From the NCBI RefSeq assembly GCF_963676685.1, contig NC_092351.1, positions 40,228,733 to 40,292,732 of the forward strand: 64,000 nucleotides of DNA, read 5' to 3'. The position numbers and the translations under genes are program-made. This document shows, in pieces, positions 11,898-21,315 of the stretch (its first letter is position 1; every line of letters starts with the position of its first letter). The stretch is from Mytilus edulis. Taxonomy: Eukaryota; Mollusca; Bivalvia; Mytilida; Mytilidae. The notes beneath the pieces were generated by a model. That model saw only the letters and a list, made by a program, of their open reading frames with translations. It was not told the DNA's origin and made no database searches.

Positions 11898-14800
11898 CTA
11901 GAATAAAAATCATATATCACGAACACTTGAAACACCAAAAGAAGACAGTATATGTATTGCTAATTTGTTTTCTCACATACCGTGCCCTATAGTTTTTAAC
12001 TTGAACACCATAATGAATTGAGAATGGGATTTCTATAGTAGAGAGTTGTCTCGTTGGTAGTCATACTATATCTTCTGTTTTATAAATTGTGAAAAAATAG
12101 AATCGTTTTATCTTTATTAAAAGAACTCAAGAAACTTGGATGTAACTAATATATTTATAAAGCAAATGCCAACACTGTCCATAATAGAGTCTGCAAAATT
12201 GACGGGTTTTCTATTATACTTTAGGATCCATCTCCCTTATGCACAGCTCTGATTCCTTCTCCGATTTTGGCTTTGATTTAAGTCATTTTTCGGTTGTTCC
12301 GCTATTCAACATTTCTTTTAGATTGTGACCATTCAAATATGTTGGGCTCGGGCATTGCTGAAGATTCATTAATTGTCTAGATGTGCATCTAACGCATTGA
12401 ACTTAGTATGTTCTTATTTTTACGTACGTAATTAACTACTACTGGGTTGACACCAGCCCAGGAGCCAGTACTTTGGTTATGACATATTCTACGGATATTG
12501 TTTGATAAAATTTTGAGGCTGTAAAATTGATAAACATATTATATATCAAGGGGTAAATTTTCCTAATGCTTTGTCCAGATTTAACTATATGTTATGTTAT
12601 TTTTGGTTTGATCTGCATAGTATCAGTAAAGGATATTAAAACATTTTGTCCTCGACCATTACTAAAGAGACATTTATTGATGAAATGCACATATGATGCA
12701 ATAAAATTAGCATTGTTATTGTTATTTCAAAACTGAACATATTTACTAGTACTTACCATATTATATGGCATATCATGCATACTTTCATACAAGTTACTCT
12801 CATTTTGCATGACGCTGAAACATGAAAAGCATGCAATATTGAGAGTGAATGTTTATTCTTTTATCCCAAAAAAAAAAAAGATATTTTCAATACCATATGC
12901 AACGTGTATTCAATAGCTTTTCAAATTTGATATTCAAATGTGAAAAACGTATTCGTACTTATATCCAATCTTCTAAGTTATGGAGAAAATAAATGCAAAG
13001 ATGAAATTCAGTTTCTTTTTCTTGTAATTTCAAATGGCGTGTAATCTGTTTTTAAATTTGACAAAAACATGATTGTCCTTGCAGTTTGCCAATTTGTACT
13101 AAATTCAATAAGCTAATCACGCAATGGTATCCCTACACAGGTGAATTCGATACCACTTGCCAATTACACTGAGGAAATAATTACTCTTGGAGAATAACGG
13201 TCTTATAGGTCAAATAGTTCGCATCTTTTAGTGTTTAGGAATAGATTGAAATGCTAACACGCATTATTGAGAATTCTATTTACATAATTGAAAACTCACA
13301 TAGTGTACAAAGCGAGAAAATTCAATAGATACTTACTAATAGTTATATACATAAACTAGTATATCTGATTCAGAAATAGTCAATATTTTTCATGTTGATG
13401 TGAGTACCCTTTATATGATATTTGTTAACGCTTGAAATCTTTTATATCTGTTATGCCTGTGAATAATCAAAGAGTCTTCCAAAATATACTGTAATTTTAT
13501 TGACAACAAAGCAAAGATTCCATAATTCACGCCAAACACATAAACATTGGTGAAACAGAAGTGTAATATCGTATTTTTTTTTATCAAAATGTCACGATAG
13601 GAAAATTACCTTATTTGAAGAAGTGTTAGCGCATTCATTCTCGGACTGACCAGATGCACTACCAGTATCTGTGTTTCTCATTCGAACATAAGACTTGTCG
13701 GTAACACTTTCATTTTCAATGTCATCGTTTGCCTAAATGAATTGAAACAAATTCTATAACATTCAAATAAGCACATTAAAGCAATAGCATGTGCCGCAGC
13801 TTCAATTTTGTAAGTATTCAATTTTTATAATAGAAGCATATTTTGTTTAAACCCCTTTCCTAATCTACATACGACTCATCAGTGACGCTAAGAACAAAAC
13901 AGTTTGAAAGGCAAAACAAGAACAATGAAGAAGAGCATTTAGTACCAAAAATTCCCAAAAGGTTATCTGCTTGGGATAAGAACAGATTAGTTTTTAGAGC
14001 TATTCATACTTTTGCAAACAGTAAATTTATAAAAGACTATATAACAGGTAAACATGTCAACAACGATGTGGTGACTAACTACAGAATAAAAACGAATACG
14101 TAAAACAACCTAAATCAGCACATAAAAAATAGGATAGATTTCAAGATTAGGTTTGTGATACTGATCGATACTGCATGTATTAATAACAATAAAAAATACT
14201 ATACGTATTAATATAAAATTGTGGTAGTAATTAGATAATTAATTGTACTATCTAGCTATATAAATAAAGGCAACAGTAGTATACCGCTGTTCAAAACTCG
14301 TAAATCTATGGACAAAAAACAAAATCGGGGTAACAAACCAAAACTAAGGGAAACGCATTAAATATAAGAGGAGAACAACGACACAACATTAAAATGTAAC
14401 ACACACAGAAAATGGACTAAGCATTAGACAAAATCCGATGAGAATTATAGGTTTCATAACGAGTGAGAATTAGATATCGATTGATATCAACTCGAGTTAT
14501 TTAATTTCAATAATAATAAACGAGCCTATGGCGAGTTTATTATTATTGAAATTAAATAACGAGAGTTGATATCAAGCGATATCTAATTCTCACAAGTTGT
14601 TAAACCTATTTCTCTTATGGCAAAAAGTTGTATGTGCGTGGCCTATTTGTTGCGAGTTGTGTTGCTACGGCCGTTTCTCTTTGCAACGCGTACTGATCTG
14701 TATACTTTTTGAACTAATATGGTTTTATTTTATTGTGTTGTATGTTCTTGTGTGAACAGAATACTTTTCCATTGACTCCCAGATATATCTTTTTTTATAT

Positions 14801-17800
14801 TTTTATAGGTTTCATAACGATTGCACGGGTTCCTTTCTTTATTTCTTCGTCCATGATAAGATTTATATTAGATAATGCAGACGATAAAGCAGACGAAAAT
14901 CGCGAAAACCGGAAGTAAACAATTAGTTGTCAAGAAAAAAAGTAGTCCCGGCATGACCTTTTCCAGTGAATAATGACCTGATCAACGGCCAATGAAAATA
15001 TTGGAAATTTACGAGATAAGCCAATCAAATTAACGTAATTTTGATATCACTTTTTCATATCACACTCCGTACGGTGTGATACGAAAAATATATATTCACG
15101 TGGGAGTTAGATAACAGGCACCAACCATAAGAGAATAACAAATATAACATCAAAACCAAATACATGAATTTGGGATAGAAAAGTACCGTGACACGTCTTA
15201 TAGTAATACAGTTTGATTTAGAAACTGTAAACCAAATACATCGTGTAGATTTAGCTGACAATAAATAGAACAGAAAAAAAATAAGTTAACCACAAACAAT
15301 AGGACATTTGACAATATCCGATGAGATTAACAAATATAATATCGAAACTAAATACCTGAATTTTGAATAGAAAAATACCGTAACACGTCTTATAGCAATT
15401 CGAATTTAAAAAACATAAGACATCTTAAAAGTATAAAAGGAACTACTGATGTGTTATCTAAACGAAGCGCATGTTTTGCATACCAAAATATTGGCCTCGT
15501 TCCTTTGATGTGCCTCTATACCTCTATAAATAATTAGGATGATGATTATAAAGATACTATGAAGATTATGGAATGTTTTCAGAAACAATCGTGAATATTT
15601 GAAGAGCAAATCTTGTTTCCTTATTTTGAAATATTCTGTTATTTAAGTTGAGTGGAACATGTCTAGTGTTCTGTAGACATTTTTTTATTTCTTTTTAGAC
15701 ATTTAAATATTGATATCATTACCTTCTCAACAGATGTATTCACAGCTTCATTTTCATAATGTACAATACCACTTTTCAAACATGTTCGTTTGCCTGGCTT
15801 ATTTGCATTCGCCTTTTCTTCCTTAAATAAAACATTGTTTTAAATGTCTTAAATGTAACGAAGTACAATCAATTAACATAGATTTAGTTTAAAAAAGAGT
15901 GAAAAATCTAATTATGCTGATGACCTTGTGCTGGGTAATTTAGAAAATAAATATAAATTAGAGAGAAAACATATTTAAAGTGAGTTTTAATAGTATTTCT
16001 AACAAAAGAATATCCCGTCGTCTCCGAAGAATTTTTGTCAAAACTTAAACGACTCAGATGATATGGATATGGATAACTGTATTGTTTTTTAAGCGCCGAA
16101 GGCATAAAAATAGTGACTTGATGGTCGCAAATTAAGATTACTGGTGACGCTTTAGCAGGCCATTAACCGTGTATTTCCGACTATCAAATCACCGATTGTT
16201 GCTGTCGCATCTTATAATACGATATTGTTATCTCCATTGTAATGAAACTGACAGAAAACAACATCAAATCATGCATTTAAAATCTTTCATATGTCGTCTT
16301 CGCTTGAGCATACGTTTTCATGGCATCAATTGCGATTTATGCCTTGAAAATTGGTGACGTTATCCAATCAAAAATTTCAAAAAAAAAATTTTCGACACAA
16401 GTCACACATTCGATTAAAGAAGGAACAATTCATAACTTGGTAGAAAAAAATGTACTTCTATGTGCATCTAATATGCAGAAACCTGACATATCGGGGAAAG
16501 TCACAGGATAATTATTTAAAAATTCATGATTACTTGTGTGATATATATAGTAGATGGCGATTGAATATTGTATACAAATTTTTCACCGTCCTTTATCGAA
16601 ATTTTAAAATATTGTATATGTGTTTTCCCTTAACGAACTAAACTTGACAGTTTCTTTTAAAAATTCTATAATTTCTTAACTTGTTTCCTTCATTTCATGT
16701 ATTATTGTTTCTGTCCTATAAATTATTCAGATAACGATTATAGAGATATAATGTTCATTAGGTAATCCTAAATTACTTATTTTGAAAAAGTCCCGAAAGG
16801 TTATAACATATAGTTTCGTAGACTTACTATTTCTTTTTTAGACATTTGAATATTGCTATCATTACCTTCTTCATAGAAGTATTCATAGTTTCGTTTTCAT
16901 AATGCACAGTACCAATTTTCAAACATGTTCGTTTATTTGGTCTCTTTACATTCGCTTTTTGTTTCTGTGTAAAGGTAAAGTGTAAAGGTCTTACTTAAGT
17001 GAAATTAAGAACAAGCAATTCACATATATAAAGAAATGACAAATGTTAGTTATTCACATTATCATGTGCTGTGAAAGTTAAAAAAAAAACACAAATTAAA
17101 GGAAAATATTGATTCTAACATACAAAAAAGTCTGTTCTTTAAACCTTGTCTAAACCCAAACGATGTAAATACATGTATATGGTATGGATACCGGGGCAAC
17201 TTAGATTTTGATTCATGGTATTGAAATAATATTGATACTGAAGTGATTAAGTTGGTGTATGGTATCGATACTATGACGATTTAAAGTTATTTACATATAT
17301 ATGTATTATTCTACAATTAAGGCTTATATACGGTCTACTGAGTTTTTGGTCTTTCTCTGTATATGAATTTGTTTGTCTTTTTATTTGCCAAAGAGTCGTT
17401 TAATTATTTGTGTTTCATCTTTCGACATTTTTTTAAGTATTCATTGGTTGAAAATTCCTGTATTTTTATGTGTGTGTGATAGAGTTTCGTTTAAGTTAAA
17501 CCGACATTTTCCTATTATTTAATTGTAATTTGTTTTGAGTGGATAGCTTCCGGGTTTTATTATGGACACCCTGTAATGAACAAACTTACTAGTTTTGTTT
17601 TACAGTTTTGAATATTGAGATGATTTTATTTTAACTCCGAAATGAATATGGTATAGTGTGTTTAAAAAAGGGAGAAACAGAACAGGAGAATCAAACTAAA
17701 TGCTGTATCGTTATTGTGAATATCAGTTTCCGAAACTACATACACCCCTTTTACTTTAGTGTCTTCAATAACAGCAGATTCACCAGCTTTCTTGGTGGTC

Positions 17801-20800
17801 TCCGTTTTGTTTTTACTCGTATTTTCTTTTTTGTGGCTTGATGACTTGTGAATATTAAAGAACATTATGTAGATTGATATCAAGCTACCTTAAAGAGTTC
17901 CGAAATGTGCTATCAAAACATCTCTATACACACACACATACACACACACACACACACCTGCAGTTAACATCGTAATACTTTTTTCTAGGAAACCTCGTTG
18001 CAGAGAGGAAAAATTTGAGCCCTAAAAGATTAGTCATGACTCCAAAAAATAGGATATGAATTTTGATCAGAAACGCGCTGTTGCTAGATACATAGTTCAT
18101 CGTTTATTTTTATGCAATTATAAAACAAAAAGGCAGCAGGACATAATTTCCGAATCTGACAATCTCTCTGATATGGCTGTTTCTTTAATTTATTCAATTA
18201 AAGATGGACATATGGTGATTCTTTAATCTTTCATATTAGTATCGACAAGTTTTGTTTTACAATTGACAATCAATATGTTAAACCATCGGCTGCAATTGGA
18301 GTTAATATAAACAACTTCAGCGACTGGAACATTATTATCCAAGGCTAAAGACAATTACCGTCCGACATAGTACTTTTAATTTTGACATCACAATATGGAA
18401 CACATATTCACCATATGACAAAATAAAAATTATATTTGATTTTGTTTTTTGAAACATAGAGAGTTGTAGAAGATGCAAAAAAATGAATTATTATTATTAT
18501 AGTTTATTTACCTCTTCTTGTCTGTTCTGTGATTCATTACATGTGCATCTTGATATTTCACCTGTGACTTCATAATCATATTTCGGCTCCTACAAAAATA
18601 GAATATTAAGAGATTTTGATCGTACCTTGATTTGTCCCTTCTTATTTCCGATATTCCTACTCAATATGATAATATATTTTAAAATCAAAATGATCGTCCG
18701 TATATCATATAGAAATCGTTTTAAGATCCACAGTGTATCTCCTTATGAGTCCAAAATAATTCATTCGCAATAATTACGTTTTATCAATAACTATGTTGTT
18801 TAATATACACATACATAACATATTACTACTTCAAGTTTATATTATAAATTTCATCCACAAAGTTAAAGGCTCCGTTTAACTTTGATTTTAACGTATGTTT
18901 CCAGTCACCAGTCTTACTTTTTTTAGGTAGGTCACAGGAACGTTATAACATGTATAATTAGGGGATATGTATTCCGTTTCATATTTATTTCGGTTTACAT
19001 TTCAAAAGTTGATAAGGCATCCTTTGTTTTTGTTTATCATTTCGGACAGAAGTACATGATTAATTGAATAGCATTTGAATTATTCACTCGCTGATTGATT
19101 TTCCAATTATTCAGTTAGCTTATTTTTTAACATTTAACCTTCATTTAGTGTTACCCCTCTGGAATTTTCCTTACCCATGTAACCATAAAATTCTGAGAAA
19201 AAATTATTTTTCTTTAACATTCAAATGACATCGCAAATACAAATGGTGTTCATATGTCAACTTAAACAAAAAACATCCAACATTTAATTTTACTTTGGCT
19301 ACATTTGAAATTCGTTTTCTACGACAATGTGAATACGCGATGTAACAAAAAAAATAATAACTGATTGCATCCATTTCACTAATTAAAAAATAAAATACTA
19401 CCATAATGATTTCTTTTTGCAAAAACATATGTTCAAGACTAGAACAAATTAAATAATACACGAAGCATTTATGTACACCTAGAGCAAAATATGTCGACTA
19501 GAAGGATGGGAGTAATATTTGTACTGCCACAAGAAAATGGGGAGAGGGGGTCACTATAATATATTTCATAAACTGAAATCAATCACAAAATTAAGAACTG
19601 TTTTTGATATATACGAAATGAAAGCAAACGACTATCACATTTTGAATGAATCTTGGAGTCGTTTCTAGCGTTAAATTAGATTGTCAGTAGTTTTCGTTTT
19701 CTTTCTATAAATGACGGATTCAAATGATTCGTCTTTCAGAAAATAAAAGATGACTATTCGTATGAACTGAACACCTACTGCAAATATTATTAAATATATT
19801 GATGGTATACCCCTTGTTCATCTGATTCTTGAGATCTCAATTTGTTGTCAGCCTTTGGATTTTCAACATAGCGCTGCAGTGCTTGGTCCTGATCTCCACA
19901 AACAACTGATTCTCTGTTACCCTTCTCTCTTAAACTATTTATATGAAGTGAAATATGTGATGCGTTATTTTTTTGGCAATGTTCATAAGTTTACACTATT
20001 AGTTTAGAATTCAAGCTTTTTATATTCCGGCGCCACCGATGAATATGCTTAACACACGTCATGTTTTTCGCTGGCTGTTTATGACGTCTTTACACTAAAT
20101 CCATTGGATATTGGATGTGTACGGATTGATAATTTAGTCTTAGATGCATGATTTTTTAGTAGTTGTTATTGGCTTTGAACTAGCTGTCAGATAACTGCGA
20201 GTACTCTCAGATCTGTTCATTTTGTCTTTTTGTCGGGATGTATAAGTACCCGGCCATGTCCACTTGTATTTTTGTCCATCTGATGAGTTAAGCCTTTTTC
20301 AACTGATTTTTATAGTTCGTTCTTATGTTGTACTGTTATACCACTGTCCTAGGTTAGGGGAGGGTTGGGATCCCGCTAACATGTTTAACCCCGCCACATT
20401 ATTTATGTATGTGTCTGTCCCAAGTCAGGATCCTGTAATTCAGTGGTTGTCTTTTGTTTATGTGTTACATATTTATTTTTCGTTCATTTTTTTACATAAA
20501 TAAGGCCGTTAGTTTTCTCGTTTGAATTGTTTTACATTGTCTTATCGGGGCCTTTTATAGCTGACTATGCGGTATGGGCTTTGCTCATTGTTGAAGGCCG
20601 TACGGTGACCTATAGTTGTTAATGTCTGTGTCATTTTGGTCTTTTGTGGATAGTTGTCTCATTGGCAATCATACCACATCTTCTTTTTTATAATTAAGAC
20701 GAAACACGCGTCTCGTGTACACAATTACCCACCTTGTATCTTTATTCAGTTTCAACATTTTGTAAATAAGCTAGAGTATAACTTGGAAAAACAATTAAAA

Positions 20801-21195
20801 ACATAACAAATTTGTTTGTAAATAGTAATAATTCACCACACCCATAAAAAAATACCCTGAACATGAAGAGTATTTCTAAATAGATAGATAGATAGTTTAT
20901 TCTCATAAAACAATGCAAGTACAAAGGTTACAGAGACATTAAAAACGTAATTCACATAATAACAAAAATAAAAATGCATAAAATAACATAACATAACATA
21001 GAAACATTAGCTTCTTTATTAACAAATTTAACAAATCGGGTAAATATTTACCTCGGTCCTGCTTTCCTGATGTGGTTGATGGCAGCATGTAATATTTCTG
21101 ATTTTACAATAGATGAATCCCACTATTGTAATCACGAAATATATGATCCCAGCAATCCCGACAACTATGCATATTGTCTCATTTTTGAATAACAT
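11619..21195 (-). CDS. Single-pass membrane protein with tyrosine-motif cytoplasmic tail, 11 exons
   Basis: I do not recognise this gene. Exons (in transcript order) 21201-21052, 20770-20733, 19934-19811, 18589-18512, 17844-17755, 16964-16866, 15821-15723, 13732-13610, 12972-12959, 12814-12757 and 11897-11619 join in one frame: 381 residues from the ATG at 21,195, or 383 from the acceptor. Residues 9-31 form a strongly hydrophobic helix (VVGIAGIIYFVITIVGFIYC); the preceding segment has an NET sequon, and basic residues follow, so the tail should be cytoplasmic. The tail is hydrophilic, Asn/Glu/Ser-rich, with tyrosines in docking-like contexts: YENE twice, YVRM, YESM, YNVM and YMEN. YxxM is the known PI3K p85 SH2 consensus and YxN the Grb2 one; use here is inference. 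No ectodomain exon was found, so it may be a receptor fragment, a partial gene model or a small adaptor. No family is assigned. Confidence 0.72.
12757..12814 (-). CDS. TM-gene exon, YESM
   Basis: 19 codons plus one base (VMQNESNLYESMHDMPYNM). Acceptor catgtttcag, donor gtaagt. Needs two carried bases, as the microexon supplies. Confidence 0.7.
12959..12972 (-). CDS. TM-gene 14-nt microexon candidate
   Basis: Bases AAGATTGGATATAA between acceptor ataacttag and donor gtacga. It encodes KIGY plus two bases, and the junction completes Asn to read GYNVM. It repairs the phase gap between the flanking exons, which otherwise cannot join. Confidence 0.45.
13610..13732 (-). CDS. TM-gene exon, YVRM
   Basis: 41 codons, phase 0 at both ends, acidic and Ser/Asn-rich with DKSYVRMRNTD (a YxxM motif). 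Acceptor attcatttag, donor gtaatt. Confidence 0.8.
13860..14110 (+). repeat. Dispersed repeat family D
   Basis: Starts 'gactcatcagtgacgcta', continues through 'gcttgggataagaacagatta'. Other copies: 33,955-34,215, 52,695-52,950 and 57,700-57,945 (+); 31,060-31,150, 35,030-35,185, 42,600-42,790 and 46,380-46,460 (-); fragments near 2,165, 7,850 and 50,925. Confidence 0.7.
14265..14445 (-). repeat. Family F repeat, reverse copy
   Basis: Reverse of the module at 52,160-52,445 ('gcaacagtagtataccgctg...acattaaaatgtaacacaca'). Confidence 0.7.
14463..14593. repeat. Near-perfect 131-bp inverted repeat
   Basis: Two 64-base arms (about 59 positions pair) separated by three bases. The arms begin and end gtgagaattagatatcg. 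Flanking bases (aggtttcataacga / agttgttaaacct) extend the symmetry weakly, which suggests a palindromic MITE-type element inside a TM-gene intron. Confidence 0.85.
15055..15083. repeat. Short perfect inverted repeat
   Basis: TATCACAC ... GTGTGATA around a CGTACG centre, embedded in the region before a family F copy. Confidence 0.6.
15110..15330 (-). repeat. Family F repeat, reverse copy
   Basis: Shares 'acaaatataacatcaaaacc' and 'agtaccgtgacacgtcttat' with the reverse of 52,190-52,270. A second partial copy of the same module follows at 15,330-15,400. Confidence 0.6.
15723..15821 (-). CDS. TM-gene exon, second YENE copy
   Basis: 33 codons, phase 0 at both ends, containing KRTCLKSGIVHYENE. 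Same length, phase and motif as the previous exon. Acceptor tttatttaag, donor gtaatg. Confidence 0.82.
16866..16964 (-). CDS. TM-gene exon, first YENE copy
   Basis: 33 codons, phase 0 at both ends, containing KRTCLKIGTVHYENE. Shares 21 of 33 residues with the exon at 15,723-15,821, and the flanking intron also looks alike, so this is a tandem exon duplication. Acceptor ctttacacag, donor gtaatg. Confidence 0.82.
17662..17844 (-). CDS. Possible alternative terminal exon with hydrophobic end
   Basis: Reading through the donor of the 17,755-17,844 exon extends the protein by about 30 residues. It ends in a hydrophobic stretch (SLILLFCFSLF) and a TAA stop. This could be a retained-intron isoform or simply an open intron; sequence alone cannot decide. 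Confidence 0.25.
   Translation of the reverse strand, partial: SSSHKKENTSKNKTETTKKAGESAVIEDTKVKGVYVVSETDIHNNDTAFSLILLFCFSLF
17755..17844 (-). CDS. TM-gene exon, Lys/Ser/Thr-rich
   Basis: 30 codons, phase 0 at both ends (SSSHKKENTSKNKTETTKK). Acceptor tattcacaag, donor gtaaaa. If the donor is not used, the frame stays open to a stop at 17,662-17,664 (see separate entry). Confidence 0.65.
17926..17958 (+). repeat. (AC)n microsatellite
   Basis: About 33 bases of AC dinucleotides with one interruption (catac). Confidence 0.9.
18512..18589 (-). CDS. TM-gene exon, YDYEV
   Basis: 26 codons, phase 0 at both ends. Encodes EPKYDYEVTGEISRCTC. Acceptor atttttgtag, donor gtaaat. Confidence 0.75.
19811..19934 (-). 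CDS. TM-gene exon, cytoplasmic
   Basis: 41 codons plus one base, hydrophilic (GDQDQALQRYVENPKADNK). Contains RYVEN, a tyrosine with Asn at +3. Acceptor ataaatag, donor gtatac. Confidence 0.7.
20057..20690 (+). repeat. 5'-truncated copy of the RT-element tail
   Basis: Matches the reverse of 37,097-37,740 over nearly its whole length (gtcatgttttt... to ...ataccacatcttcttttt) but lacks the RT coding part. Lies in antisense within the TM gene. Read as a 5'-truncated retroelement copy. Confidence 0.8.
20733..20770 (-). CDS. TM-gene 38-nt exon
   Basis: Short exon (LIYKMLKLNKDT plus two bases) between acceptor atactctag and donor gtgggt. Inferred because the TM exon ends in phase 0 while the next exon needs two carried bases; this open segment supplies exactly that. 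Confidence 0.5.
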
Positions 21196-21201
21196 AGTTT
21201 T
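21052..21201 (-). CDS. TM-gene exon with membrane span
   Basis: 50 codons including the transmembrane helix and the juxtamembrane CKIRNITCC. Donor gtaaat. The acceptor (gggtag) is purine-rich and weak, so this may instead be a first coding exon starting at the ATG at 21,195-21,193; the in-frame codon just upstream is TAG. Confidence 0.75.
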
Positions 21202-21204
21202 CTA

Positions 21205-21315
21205 CCCTTTTATTATTCATATATACATAATGTATCTCTTGAAACAGCGTGCATTATTGTCGCTGGTCCCTCTTATTGTGTATTTGAAGAACCGCTTCGA
21301 ACTTTGCTGGTACAA
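21205..21315 (-). other. Coding-like stretch with two in-frame stops upstream of the TM exon
   Basis: After a good acceptor (tttgtaccag, at 21,315) the - strand reads QSSKRFFKYTIRGTSDNN and continues in the same frame as the TM exon. It is interrupted by TGA and then TAG just before it. Could be 5'UTR, a decayed ectodomain end, or chance. Confidence 0.3.

Noticed and set aside
13882..14103. 73-codon ORF on the + strand
   Set aside because: It is a family D repeat copy; the same sequence recurs many times in the window with stops.
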